A DNA stretch of 64,000 nt from Nelumbo lutea (taxonomy: Eukaryota; Streptophyta; Magnoliopsida; Proteales; Nelumbonaceae), in contig JAKGHH010000003.1 of NCBI GenBank assembly GCA_022828595.1, positions 58,889,759 through 58,953,758 of the forward strand, in the 5' to 3' direction. Of this stretch, positions 13,591 to 24,080 are shown one piece after another (the stretch's first letter is position 1; every line of letters starts with the position of its first letter). The position numbers and the translations under genes were made by a program. The notes beneath the pieces are model-generated. The model was not told the origin of the DNA, searched no databases, and saw only the letters and a list, made by a program, of their open reading frames with translations.

Positions 13591-14377
13591 GTGCTGCAAG
13601 TCGGGCCGGGTTAGGTCGGGTTGAACCCAACCCTATCCCAACACTAAGTTCTAACTCAACCCTAATCTTAATCCAATCCGACTTCCAACTTGACCTACCC
13701 AACCCTAACCGTAATCCTAACTAAATTCTTTCAATCCTAACCCAACCCAAAGTCAACTTCAGGTTGGGCTAAGCTTGGGTTGGGACCAACCCAACCTTCT
13801 TCCCATCCCTTTAAATCTTGTAGAACTTCTTAATCTTAATCTTAACTCAACTTTCATTATATATATTAATCCTATGTTTTATTAGTATTTGTTTCTTGAT
13901 GTTTTTCTTGGTTCTTTAAGTACAAAATTTAGAAAAAAAAATGTGTTTGAAATGAATATAGTTTATTATGATGACTTATAATAAATATTTTATGGGCAAC
14001 AATCTATGGGTGGCAAACAATAGAGAGGAAACAAAGAATAAAATATTCAAAAAACATAAAATATGTTATCAAGGTTTTAGTATTTTCAATTAAGATTAAG
14101 TGAAGTGACTATCTTAAATGTAATAAATGATAGTATGTGGTAGTGGCTATACAACTATCATGCATCTAATCAAATCAATGTATCATCATATATATAACAT
14201 ATATTTATATATGATATGTACTATAGAGTTGGATTCGGGTTGCCCAATGGGTCAACCCTAACCCAACCCAAAGCAAAGTCGGATTCATAAATTTCAACCC
14301 TAACCCTAACTCGAACATAAACCCGACAACCCAATCCATCGGGTTGGGTTAGGGCTAACTCGGCCCAAGTTGCAGCA
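13591..14377. mobile_element. hAT-type MITE with telomere-like CCCTAACCC motifs
   Basis: 787 bp. Left end GTGCTGCAAGTCGGGCCG; right end CGGCCCAAGTTGCAGCA, its diverged inverse. Flanking 8-mers TTTGTTGA (13583-13590) and TTTGTTCA (14378-14385) match at 7 of 8 bases, the duplication size of hAT elements. The ends are full of AACCCAACCCTAA and GGGTTGGGTTAGG motifs; the middle is AT-rich and noncoding. Confidence 0.75.
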
Positions 14378-14490
14378 TTTGTTCAAAAGCCTAACCTTGA
14401 GTTCTTAAAGGCAGTTACTTCATAATTTTGCCCTAATGATACATTGAGAAGATTAAAGATAGATTAAAATTATTCATTAAATAATTAAGT

Positions 14491-16412
14491 AAATGAAGGG
14501 ATGAGAGATCCATAATACGGATGGCCAAACCCTATAGGAAGGTTGGGTGAAATTTCAAAAATTTCTCTCTCCCATGTGGAAATCTCATTCCCTATTTTAG
14601 AAAACTGCATTTTCAAGTATCAATCTTGAAACTAAATTGGACCAGATCTAAAACCAAAATGGAGTAGAGGGATATACTTGATGTGGAGTAATAGTAACCC
14701 CAATGAAGGTGTTCACGCCTAAGGAGAGAACCAAAGACTACTTCCACTGAAAATGACACAGTGTGAGGTGAAACAAAATCAGCAGGATGATTTTTTAGCA
14801 AGAACCGAATTCTTTAGCAAGAATATGGTCGAGGATTGGTGAGCATGACTTCAGATTGCCTCTTCTAGCAAAAGGCAATATCAAAAACTGTTCTTGATCA
14901 CTCCCACTAGTGGAGATCAAACTGGGTAGGGCGGCAAGAGAAGGAACAAGAGCAAAAGACAGAAGTAGTCAAACTATATATTGTCTTCTCTATTAATTCA
15001 GTAGATTATCTGATGATTTGGGGATTCACCCTGCTCTTCTATTTATAGCCTTAAAAAGAGGATCTCCCAATCCCATTAGGAGTTTCCTAATCCAAATCTT
15101 TTATTTGGATCTGGACTCTCTTTAAGAGATAAGGATAACCCCTTATCTTATCTACAAATAAAGATTATCCTTTCTAATCTCATTACAAATTTCCTGATCC
15201 AAATCTTTATTTGGATTTGGACTCTTTGAGTGGATAGGGATAATCCCTTATCCTATCAGTTGATCCAAATCCCAGAACCACCCTCATTTAATTAATCTTA
15301 TTAAGCCAATTCGAATTGGGCTTTAGGACCATTAAGTCTATGTGCTCACTTAACCTCTTAATCTACTGCCAAGTTGGCTATCCTTGTATGGTGTGGAACC
15401 TAAACATTGATCTACACATTAGCCACATGGGTCCAGCCCAGTCTCTGTTACAAGGCCTGGCCGAATTCACTATAGGCGACAGTAAACCCTTGACTCCATC
15501 ACCATGGGCTCTTAATGGACCCAACATTTACAATAAATGGTTCTTGGGTCAAGCCACCTTATAAAAACCCAAGGACTGTGGGCAGATGCAAGATTAGCCC
15601 ATCAGGTACTACCCTCAATGGTTTTACACTTAACCTCTCAGCCCATGATGATCAAACACTACCCGACAAGAGAGGACCTCTCCCTCGACTGCAAGGTACA
15701 GTGCTGCACTCTCTACTCACACGGATCTCAGGAATTAAAACCTTTTGCAAAAATTTTGAAACCATAATATATATGTATATCTCTATATAAATATATTTTA
15801 CAAAATAAATTTCAACAGTTGAAATCGACTGCCGGCAATTTTGGTTTCCATCAGAGAGAGTACATCCCCGACCATTCACTTTGTCCAAGAAAGGGGTTTA
15901 TCCTGTCACTATGATCACCCACTCAGATGAATTCTTCGACTATCCCAACATACCTAGGTTTTGAACCCCTCTAAGGATCTCACTGATTGGCATATCAAAG
16001 GCAGTCCAATCCGACACCTAGTGTAATATCATAATCCAATCTAAGGGTCAGGTATAGCATTCCAATTTTGCCCATCTATCTCCAAGGTACAGGGCAGTAC
16101 TGGAATTTTGGTCCGATTCAGAGTTTCAAGAAAACCCACACTGCATATACCTCAGGTCTCACCCTGGCAGTTGAGACAAGCCACCCCAACCAAGTTGGCA
16201 ACACATCAATGTCAGCCTTGGAAAGATAAATCTCCCCAGATCTATCCAACGGTAGTGAAGATTCTAAACTAACACGAGTCTCATAAATGTCCAGTTTAAG
16301 GGTATTACACAGAAACACACCATAATAACATGAATCAAATATATACTTTATTCATTTACATTAAATGTCATAATGTACATCATTCTGATTGGAGTAAGGG
16401 CATACACTCTCT
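14491..16412 (-). repeat. Solo LTR, copia-like, minus strand
   Basis: About 1.92 kb and collinear, on the opposite strand, with the solo LTR at 53944-55840. Both share the terminal GGGCATACAC, the segment GAGGACCTCTCCCT around 15672, GGAATTAAAACC near 15730 and the start region around ATGGATGG. The left edge (TAAATGAAGGG) and right edge (CATACACTCTCTAAGT) correspond to the two LTR ends, so the LTR is nearly full length with no internal region attached. The flanks both carry AAATAATTAAG (14480-14490 and 16413-16423), longer than the usual 5-bp duplication. Confidence 0.75.
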
Positions 16413-16538
16413 AAGTAAATAATTAAGTAAAAATATGTACGTTATTCATTTACATATATATATATATATATGCATATATATACACACCATAATAACATGA
16501 ATCAAATATGTACTTTGTTCATTTACATTAAATGCCAT
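16318..16538. repeat. Direct duplication at the edge of the solo LTR, with (TA)n tract
   Basis: The segment CACCATAATAACATGAATCA at 16318 recurs near 16485, followed in both by AATATRTACTTTRTTCATTT. This duplicates about 56 bp with a period near 165 bp. Between them lies a (TA)n run (16453-16480). It arose after or during loss of the LTR element. Confidence 0.65.
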
Positions 16539-16844
16539 ATTTTTACTTAATTATTCATTAAATAATTAAGTAAAAATATTAAATAAATTACTAGATTAGT
16601 AACTAATAATATCTTAATTAATAATTAATAAAAATATTAAATAATTAGTAAAAACTAATTCAATAAAAAATAGGGTTACTGTCCAACTAAAAACAAAATG
16701 ATCATAATAAAAATTCAGATAAAAGTGTTAAGAGGTTTAATAAGAGGTCACCATTAAACAAAATTATTTCTAAACAAAAGTAAAATGTCAAGGGTGCATT
16801 AAGAGTTATAGAACGCTATTTTTTTTTCTTTGATAATTGAGGAG

Positions 16845-17168
16845 CAATGTTAGATTAGGTCATGTTTGGTTCAATTCTCATTCTTTATCATTCTTACTCA
16901 AGATGAAATTCTAAAATGGACAAGAATGGGTAAAAATTATGAGTGCACAGTCGAGTGGGTTGGACCGGGTTTATGATCAACCCAGGCCCAACCCTAAAAT
17001 TTGGATCAATGTTAGATTAGGTCATGTTTGGTTCAATTTTCATTCTTTATCATTCTTACTCAAGACGAAATTCTAAAATGAACAAGAATGGGTAAAAATT
17101 ATGGGTGCACAGTCGAGTGGGTTGGACCGGGATTATGATCAACCCAGGCCCAACCCTAAAATTTGGAC
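16845..17168. repeat. 162-bp tandem duplication spanning a MITE edge
   Basis: CAATGTTAGATTAGGTCATG starts at 16845 and again at 17007, and about 160 bp after it are nearly identical in both units, including the first 70 bp or so of the MITE at 17100. The duplication therefore happened after that MITE had inserted. Confidence 0.8.
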
Positions 17169-17384
17169 TTAAGGCCCAAGCCCGAACCAAGCCTGAGGTC
17201 AGGCACGACCTTCCCAACCCGAGTCCAGCCTGCACTATAATTTGATGCACTCGGGTTGGGCTCGGGCCCAAGCTGGGTTTGGGTTGGTCAATAAATCCAC
17301 TTTAAAGTTGTACATATAATATGTATTTAGGAAAATATGTATATATATATATATTTATGTATATATGCAAATATGTATACAAAC

Positions 17385-17420
<36 letters not shown>

Positions 17421-17658
17421 GTGTGTGTGTGTGTGTGAATTTTTATTCAAAATTTACATATATATACATGTGTATGTATGAATTAGGGTTAGGCTCAGGC
17501 TACCTAAGGGCTAGGCCTAGGCCCGGCCCAAAAATTAAAAACCCTTACTTCTTGGGCCTGAGTCCAGCCCAAGGACCAAAAATCCAAACCTAACTTGTGT
17601 AAAATTCTAGGCTGGGCCGGTTCAGGATCGAGCTAGGCCCACCCAAGTTGCACCCCTA
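17100..17658. mobile_element. hAT MITE with perfect 8-bp target duplication
   Basis: 559 bp, starting TATGGGTGCAC and ending TTGCACCCCTA (inverted termini). It is bounded by GTAAAAAT at 17092-17099 and 17659-17666. The interior carries (TA)n and (GT)n microsatellites (17340-17440) and CCCAAGCCC/GGGCTTGGG-like motifs. An empty copy of the target site survives at 17735-17815, which proves the boundaries. Confidence 0.88.
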
Positions 17659-17734
17659 GTAAAAATAGGCAGAATGAGAAAATATTGTTATGAACCAAAC
17701 ACTTTTTTCCTAAAAATGAATTATTTTCAGATTA

Positions 17735-17815
17735 CCCAAGATGAAATTCTAAAATGGACAAGAATGGGTAAAAATAGGCAGAATGAGAAAAATATTGCTA
17801 TGAACCAAACGCCTT
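17735..17815. repeat. Empty target site paralogous to the MITE insertion site
   Basis: The flank AGATGAAATTCTAAAATGGA, then ACAAGAATGG, a single GTAAAAAT (17768-17775) and AGGCAGAATGAGAAAA matches the two flanks of the 17100-17658 MITE joined without the element. It is a duplicate of the locus from before insertion. Confidence 0.85.
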
Positions 17816-17856
17816 TTTCCTAAAAATGAATTCTTTTCAAACTGACAAGTGCCCTA

Positions 17857-18206
17857 TGTAAAAGTACTTTTGTAAAAATGCTTTCAATAAAAATACTTTG
17901 ATAAAAGTACTTTCATAAAAGTGCTTTCATAAAAGTACTTTTATAAAAATGCTTTTATAAAAGTACCTCCATAAAAGTGCGCTTACAAAAATGCTTTCAT
18001 AAAAGTACCTTTGTAAAAAATTTTTCGTAAAAGTACTTTTATAAAGTGTGTTTATAAAAGTACTTTCGTAATAGTTCTTTTAGTAAAGTGTTTTCGTAAA
18101 GTGCTATCATAAAAGTTCTTTTTGTAAAAGTACTTTTATAAAAGTACTTTCATAAAAGTGTTTTTATTAAAGTACTTTTATAAAAGTGCTTTCATAAAAG
18201 TACTTC
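17857..18206. repeat. Degenerate minisatellite of about 17 bp
   Basis: Around twenty variants of ATAAAAGTACTTTC / ATAAAAGTGCTTTT run head to tail over 350 bp. The unit is nearly self-complementary (AAAGTACTTT), so each repeat can form a small cruciform. No coding potential. Confidence 0.8.
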
Positions 18207-19040
18207 CACATAGTCTGCTAGTAAATATCTATGGTAGTAGTTTTGTAGGCAAAGTTTCCTTAAAAAATGAAAATGAACAAGATGGGGCATGATTATTTTT
18301 AATGCTATAGCCTACAGGCTACCTCAGTTTTTGTGCTATGGATTGATTTTTCATTCTAAAAAAAAAATGTGACCAATGACAATAATTTTATAACCAAACA
18401 TTCTAATGTTGAATGAACAAGAATTAAAAGAATGAGGCCCAAAGCAATAAACCAAACATGGCCTTAGACTCTCACAAAAATGCCCTCAAAAAGCATTGAA
18501 AAACCAACACGAATTTTGCTTGCAAATCTGCATTTACCACAACCTTGACATACAGTTAAATTTAGAAGGAAAAAAAATCTCAACCCAAGGTGTAAGTATT
18601 ATTTCTTGAAAATTTGATACTTGAACCCAAGAGAATGGGCCGGTCACTAATGGGGAGGTCACTTAAAAGAGAAAGGCATAGCAGAATTTGCACAAAGCAC
18701 ATAAAAGAGTTAATTTGGTAGAGAGAAAAAAAAATCCAAAACAAAATAAATGAGTTAAAATTTTGGTAGAGTATCTATACAACTGGCGAAAATATGTAAT
18801 TTTTATGCATAAAACTATACTATTTAGCAACAAAAATAAAATATTTGCAACATAATTGTTCATAAATCCTTTACCATCCACACTTCCTCTTAACTAGCAG
18901 ATTTCATATATTGGGCCACGTTAGAGGCTGGCCCGACTACATGTCTATTAACATAAAAGTAATTGAGTCTATATATACCACCAATTAAATCTCTGCAGAC
19001 ACCTTGAAAGCAGGGTAGCTAGGGATCTGCTATCAATATG
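18207..19040. other. Intergenic spacer, no gene seen
   Basis: AT-rich DNA with fragments of the GAATGAGAA / ACCAAAC type flanking sequence. Nothing else identified. Confidence 0.45.
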
Positions 19041-19044
19041 TGTT

Positions 19045-19215
19045 CACAACACTATCCCAACTAACCAAGATATTTGTACATCAGGAAAATCTCCCCATGA
19101 ATGCATGGCTGCAGTGGCCTGTTGGGATAGTGTTGTGAGTTTTTGTTGGGAATATCTTCCCATGAATTTAACATAAATGTATGGGAGATATTCCCATTCC
19201 CAATGTGCACATGAA
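19045..19215. repeat. Foldback repeat family, copy A (double hairpin)
   Basis: A perfect 17-bp inverted repeat (CACAACACTATCCCAAC at 19045-19061; its complement at 19121-19137) encloses a half-copy of the family core (AAAATCTCCCCATGAAT). Immediately after it (19146-19198) lies a full apical hairpin: TTGGGAATATCTTCCCATG and ATGGGAGATATTCCCA around a 16-base loop. Confidence 0.7.
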
Positions 19216-19320
19216 TGTTAAGTGAGAAGAAATTTTGTCTTGGAGGATATCCAGGCTCTTTAATTTAGTCATAATAAGATAAGCACCATCAAGAAATACT
19301 ATCCTCATAGCCCTCAAAAG

Positions 19321-19628
19321 CAATGTTTTTAAAAATAACTCAGAAATGGAACTATTCTGACCACCGGTTTCTAGGTTGACGGTTCAATCGTCTAGTTCGA
19401 ATGGACGGCCCATTTTGACAATAAAATTAAAAACAATTAAAAAATAAAAAAAATGGTCAAAAACCATCGAACGGGTTGATGGTTCGACCACCTAGGTCAA
19501 TGGTTTGTTGACTTTTTCAATGGTTTTTAACCAGATTCCAAGTTTAGGGTAAAATGGAATCGGTTGCCTGGACAGTTCCTAGGTCGAACGGTCTGACCAT
19601 TTGGGTCAATGGCGGTTCAAAAACATTG
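19321..19628. mobile_element. hAT MITE with perfect 8-bp target duplication
   Basis: 308 bp with ends CAATGTTTTTAAAA and TTCAAAAACATTG. It is bounded by CTCAAAAG at 19313-19320 and 19629-19636. It carries repeated GGTTCGACCACCTAGGTCAA-type motifs and belongs to a family with relatives at 25887, 30867, 35075 and 45679. Confidence 0.88.
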
Positions 19629-19664
19629 CTCAAAAGCCTTGACCACTAGAATAAAGAGTTCAAC

Positions 19665-19817
19665 TTCGGCCAGTGCAAACCCGTGATCACATTGTTCAAA
19701 CAGCCTCTTGCAACCTTACATTGGGAACATCTTCCCATAAAATAAAGCACATAAATGTGGAGATATTCTCAATGCAAGACTGTAAAGAATGTTCAAATTG
19801 AGATTGCACTGGCTGAA
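19665..19817. repeat. Foldback repeat family, copy B
   Basis: The outer arms TTCGGCCAGTGCAA (19665) and TTGCACTGGCTGAA (19804) pair at 13 of 14 bases. Inner arms include GTTCAAA/TTTGAAC-like pairs. The apex (19719-19775) is CATTGGGAACATCTTCCCAT paired with TGGAGATATTCTCAATG. Confidence 0.75.
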
Positions 19818-19819
19818 GC

Positions 19820-20571
19820 CAAACTCGAATCAGAACCGGTCACAACATACAACCTAGCCTGAATTTGTATCTGCATTGCTGAACCTTTACCCAAAACCAA
19901 CAACTTGCAACACTTGGAAAAACAAGCAATTCCAATAGTTGTAGAACCATTAGAACATAAACCACCATCACAAATATTCTTTAAGGAATTTCACAATATA
20001 TTATTAATTCTTCTCCTCCCAAAAATAAATAAATTCTCCAATAGGCTTTGGTTAGTAGAAAGGTCCTATTAGTTTTTCCAATCACTGAATCAGCAGAGAC
20101 TCTTTCATGGACGTCATACAAACGTTTTCCAATCACCCAATCACCCAATAGTTAGGACGTTTGCTTGTCCTCATATACTGATGGTCTCATCATCACTCAC
20201 ATATACCAATACCTGAGGTCTTATAGGATTCCATCTTACACAATTTTCAGTCATTGAATGCCCTAATAAAACCTCAATTGCTTGCAGCTCCTTTGGTTCC
20301 AGTTGTAAACCTTAAGTAAGGTTTTAAAACTGCCATTGACCCAGACGGATAAAATCAGCTAGATCACCAGTTCCATTCAGCCCTGAACCACTTCATTAAC
20401 CATTTAACTGTTAGATCCGGAAAATAATTCAAGTTGTCTAATTCTATGAAACTGAAATGACTTTTTAAAAAACTAATATGTATATGAAAAAACATAGCAT
20501 ATTATCAAAAACGAATCAATTCAATAAAAATCACGATATATATTTTGATATGATGGAACCATTCGAACATT
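19820..20571. other. Intergenic spacer, no gene seen
   Basis: Mid-AT DNA. A stretch near 20318-20420 (GGTTTTAAAACTGCC...) may be a worn end of the CAATGTTTTAAAAAC MITE family. Nothing else identified. Confidence 0.4.
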
Positions 20572-21233
20572 AAATGGGCTGAATTTCGGTACAACACTAC
20601 ATACTACTCCTTTATTGGGATGACACCTTTTCAAGCTCTCTATGGGAGACCACCACCGAGTATTTCGAATTATCAAGTTGGAGCATCTTCTGTGGATGAT
20701 GTGGACCAGACCATGGTATCTTGAATGCCATTCTACAGCAGCACAAAATCAATTTACATGTAGTAGTTAATCGAATGAAACAAGTGGCCGATTCAAAAAG
20801 AAGGGACGTGGAATTCCAAGTGGGGGATTCAGTCTTCCTTAAACTCCATCCTTATCGCCAGCAAACTGTCTATAGGAAAGCATATCAAAAGTTGGCTAGT
20901 GGCTTTTATGGTCAGTACCAAATTGAAGAAAAGGTTGGAAAGGTAGCTTACAAATTCAATTTGCCTGAGGGTTCTCGAATTCACCTTGTTTTTCATGTTT
21001 CATTGCTTAAAAGGCAAGTAGGGGAGACTAATGCCACTAGCACTGAGTTGCTGCCCATAACTGATAATCGTGAGCTTATTATGGAACCTGAAGCTATTTT
21101 GGATACTAGATGGGTTAAGAAAGGGTCAAGATTTGTCGAGGAAAGCCTTGTCCAGTGGAAAAAGCTTCCAAAAGAAGATGCTACGTGGGAAAATACAAGA
21201 GCTGTGAAACAAGTATATCAACTTGAACCTTGA
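20572..21233 (+). pseudogene. Integrase C-terminus and chromodomain (chromovirus)
   Basis: Starts abruptly within integrase (KWAEFRYNTTYY, then GMTPFQALYGRPPP). It passes a stop at 20720 and has an open frame at 20721-21233. Within it are NRMKQVADSKRRDVEFQVGD, the GPY/F-like part and a chromodomain (ILDTRWVKKGSRFVEESLVQ, WKKLPKEDATWEN). Chromodomains direct integration to marked chromatin in chromoviruses. The rest of pol is missing upstream. Confidence 0.85.
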
Positions 21234-21262
21234 GGACAAGGTTCCACTAAAAGAAGGGGCAA

Positions 21263-21634
21263 TGATAAGCCAAGAAGATCAACTCGAGTGCCTATCACGA
21301 ATCCAAGGTATGGGGATTGAGCATGCATCAATTTACATGGGACATGCAAAGCAACGAGTGACCTGGGCCACGGGTTTGTAGATTATGACTTAAGATTTGC
21401 ATTAGTTGTTATTGTTGTTATTTTGTTTGCATAGGAATCGGTCAATAAGTTAGAGAGGATAATTCCATCACTGTTTGCTATTTTATTGTCAACTAACCGT
21501 TTCACTCCTTTTGTTTAGAGAAGTAGTTGAGTCCTTTAAGTATTTAAACTCTATTATTTAGAAAGGTAAGAGGGTGGAGAATTCAAATAAAATTACAAGG
21601 TTCATTCTCACCTCAAGCAGAATATTATTTTACA
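21263..21634 (+). repeat. LTR, plus orientation
   Basis: 372 bp, TGATAAGCC...TTTTACA, directly after a polypurine tract (AAAAGAAGGGGCAA, 21249-21262). It matches the minus-strand LTR at 22788-23156 with scattered differences. It is followed by leader sequence (TAGCTTTGACTGGGAC) as a 5' LTR would be. Confidence 0.85.
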
Positions 21635-21672
21635 AATCTCTTAAATAGCTTTGACTGGGACCTATTAGTGGC

Positions 21673-22735
21673 ACCACCGGTAATTGCAACAATGCAGCTA
21701 TCTTGTCATTGATAAAATTATGGGTTGACCCACTATCAATAAGAACAATCAGTTCATGAGGTCCCACTTTAGTCGAGACTCGCATGGTTCTGGCCGTTAA
21801 CCACCCCGTAAGAGCGTGGCGTGAAATTTCAGGTTCTCCTCGAATGTTGGTGTGAGCTCCCTCTTCGTCATCTGTTTCACTTTTGTCATAATTTCCTTCA
21901 AGCAACAGCAACTACAGTCCTTTGCATTTGTGCTCTGGTGCAAATTTTTCATCGCAATTAAAACAAAGGCCTTGAGCATGCCTCCTTTGCATCTCAGTCC
22001 AAGTGAGTCGTTTCATTGGTGAAGCAGACTTCAGTTTCGTTGGGGAAGAACCAATAGTGGTCCTGTTGAATGAATGTGTAGCCTTCTCTTGACGGTTTAG
22101 CTGCTCATCTCGCATCCTAGCCAAACTTATGGCTTCCTTCAAGGATTTTGGCTTAAACATCTGAATCCCATCTGTTATTTCAGTTTTAAGACCTCCCATA
22201 AAGGTGCCCACCAATGCCTTTTGAGTCCACCCCTGCACTCTATTTCCCAATATCTCAAATTCCTTTTGGTACTCACATAAGGGTCCGTTTGTCTTATTTT
22301 TTGATAAAGACTCATCAAAGTCTTCACAATCCGTTGGACCAAAATGAGACCATAATTCCTCTATAAAAATGTCCCATGACACCTCCTTCCCTTCCTCATA
22401 ATAAGCCCTGCATAACCACTGCCACCATTAATTTGTTTCTCCTTCCAAATGAAAGGAAGCCAAAGACACCTTTTGTGTTTCCAAAGTGCCCTGGTATTCA
22501 AAGAATTGGTCGACACGCGTGAACCATTCAGTTGGGTCATCACCAGAATACTTGGGAAATTTGAGCTTAGCCAACTGAGAAGAGAACATTGTCCATCCCC
22601 CTTCTATGTTTTCATGAGAACACCCATTGGAGGACTATCCGCTGCATTCGTTGACATTGCTAAAGGTTGGTTCTTGCCTTGTAAGCAAAACTTCGAAGAT
22701 CTTGCTAATAGCAGTCTCTAGCTGATGTAGTTTGT
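21673..22735 (-). pseudogene. gag and protease of the chromovirus
   Basis: Minus strand. gag begins near 22735 and has at least one internal stop (near 22430). The open part from 22382 carries capsid motifs (VGTFMGGLKTEI) and a zinc knuckle CFNCDEKFAPEHKC. After one stop (21912-21914) the frame continues into protease with an intact active site IDSGSTHNFI. It is cut off after LLQLPVVP by the inversion junction. Function would be particle formation and polyprotein cleavage; this is an incomplete copy. Confidence 0.85.
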
Positions 22736-22787
22736 CATTAACACCCAACTCCACTTATATGTCCCAGTCAAAGCTATTTAAGATATT

Positions 22788-23156
22788 TGTAAAATAATAT
22801 TTTGCTTGAGGTGAGAATGAACCTTGTAATTTTATTTGAATTCTCCACCCCCTTACCTTGCTAAATGATAAAGTTTAAATACATAAAGGACTCGACTACT
22901 CTAAACAAAATGAGTGAGATGGTTAGTTGATAATAAAATAGCCAACAAGAATGGAATTATCCTCTCAAACTTATTGACCGATTCCTATGCAAACAAAATA
23001 ACAGCAATAACAACTAATGCAAATCTTAAGTCATAATCTACAAGCTCGTGGCCCAGGTCACTCGTTGCTTTGCATGTCCCATACAAATTGATGCATGATC
23101 AATCCCCTTACCTTGGATTCCTGATAGGCACTCGAGTTGATCTTCTTGGCTTATCA
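22788..23156 (-). repeat. LTR, minus orientation
   Basis: 369 bp. On the minus strand it reads TGATAAGCC...TTTTACA and is followed by the leader (ATATCTTAAATAGCTTTGAC) and gag, so it acts as the 5' LTR of the minus-strand half. Confidence 0.85.
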
Positions 23157-23515
23157 TTCTGAAGAATCTAACAAACACAGCCTTAATCACCAAGGTAAAC
23201 TCAAACTGTCTTTTTAGAAATTGCAGTCATATTGCCCATATATATCCAATGAAACAAAGGATAAGATCCCACCGAAGACTCATTAAAGTTAATGTGCAGA
23301 TCAAAGAACATATAAAGTGAACTTCAATGGTAACTTTACTATGGAGCCCTTATTAACATCTACCTCTGAACGACAAAGCTTGATCTGATACGCCACCTAC
23401 CGTTATTTTATTCGTCCTTCAGAGTCGCCAGATGTGTTAAGCTTGGTTTGACAAAGAACGATCTATTGCCCACTTTATTTGATTTGACAAGAAACGATCA
23501 AATCTCTTACCCACT
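23157..23515. other. Intergenic spacer, no gene seen
   Basis: Flank of the rearranged chromovirus. A short direct repeat GACAAAGAACGATC / GACAAGAAACGATC lies at 23450-23490. Confidence 0.4.
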
Positions 23516-23518
23516 TTA

Positions 23519-23747
23519 GGATTCCTTTGGTTTACAATTTGAATTTGAATCAAATTCTGTAGGAATTAGAATTGGAGATTTGGAATAATCTATCCTATAG
23601 TTTGTTTGATTCATATAAGAATTCAAATGAAATTGAAATCAGTTGGAATGGGATTGTATTCTAATTCCTCCCAACCAAATAGTTGAAATCGAAATGGTCA
23701 TTCTGAATCTGGTTCCAAACCCTTATTCTTGCGAACCAAATAGACCC
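23519..23747. mobile_element. PIF/Tourist-type MITE
   Basis: 229 bp with ends GGATTCCTTTGG and CCAAATAGACCC. The 3-bp TTA on each side (23516-23518, 23748-23750) is the target duplication typical of PIF/Harbinger elements. Interior is AT-rich with GAATT motifs. Confidence 0.7.
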
Positions 23748-23916
23748 TTATTTGATTCACCATTCAAGCCTGAATCGACAAATATGCTCAAGCTTGGGCC
23801 ACCATAGAGGAGAGAAAGGGGGAGAGGAGGCAATGGATTGTTCATGTTTGAGTCACCGGATCCGTTCAGGCCGGCAACTGGCAACTAGTATAGTGGTTTT
23901 CAAGGGGCAAGATGAA

Positions 23917-24080
23917 ATTGGATTTGATTCTCACAGGACCATCCTCCATCACAGTCCTCTGAAGCCATGCATTGGAAATATCTCCCCATGAAAAAACATA
24001 TACAAGTACAGAGATGATATCAATGATCCAATGCATGGCTGCAAATGGGTGATGACAGTTATCGGAGGACCAAATCCAAT
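23917..24080. repeat. Foldback repeat family, copy C
   Basis: Outer arms ATTGGATTTG (23917) and CAAATCCAAT (24071) are perfect inverses. Inner arms GCCATGCATTGG (23974-23985) and CCAATGCATGGC (24028-24039) are also perfect. The apex carries AAATATCTCCCCATG. Confidence 0.75.

Larger units (their letters stand above)
20572..23156. mobile_element. Rearranged chromovirus fragment with inverted LTRs
   Basis: Plus strand: integrase C-terminus with chromodomain, then an LTR (21263-21634) and about 38 bp of leader. Near 21672 the sequence switches strand into protease and gag read on minus, then leader and a second LTR (22788-23156). The two LTRs are inverted to each other, about 93 percent alike by eye, and 1.15 kb apart. 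RT, RNase H and most of integrase are absent. This is not a simple insertion: it needs an inversion or template switch inside the element. Confidence 0.75.

Noticed and set aside
13640..14345. CCCTAACCC and GGGTTAGGG motifs suggesting an interstitial telomere repeat
   Set aside because: They lie inside a MITE with its own 8-bp flanking duplication, and are irregular, mixed with CCCAACCC; they are not a tandem array.
17857..18206. Regular short repeats considered as a CRISPR array
   Set aside because: Units are contiguous without unique spacers, degenerate, and in a plant genome.
20572..23156. Retroviral-style autointegration to explain the inverted LTRs
   Set aside because: The inverted junction is about 38 bp beyond the LTR end, inside the leader, not at the LTR terminus as autointegration would give.
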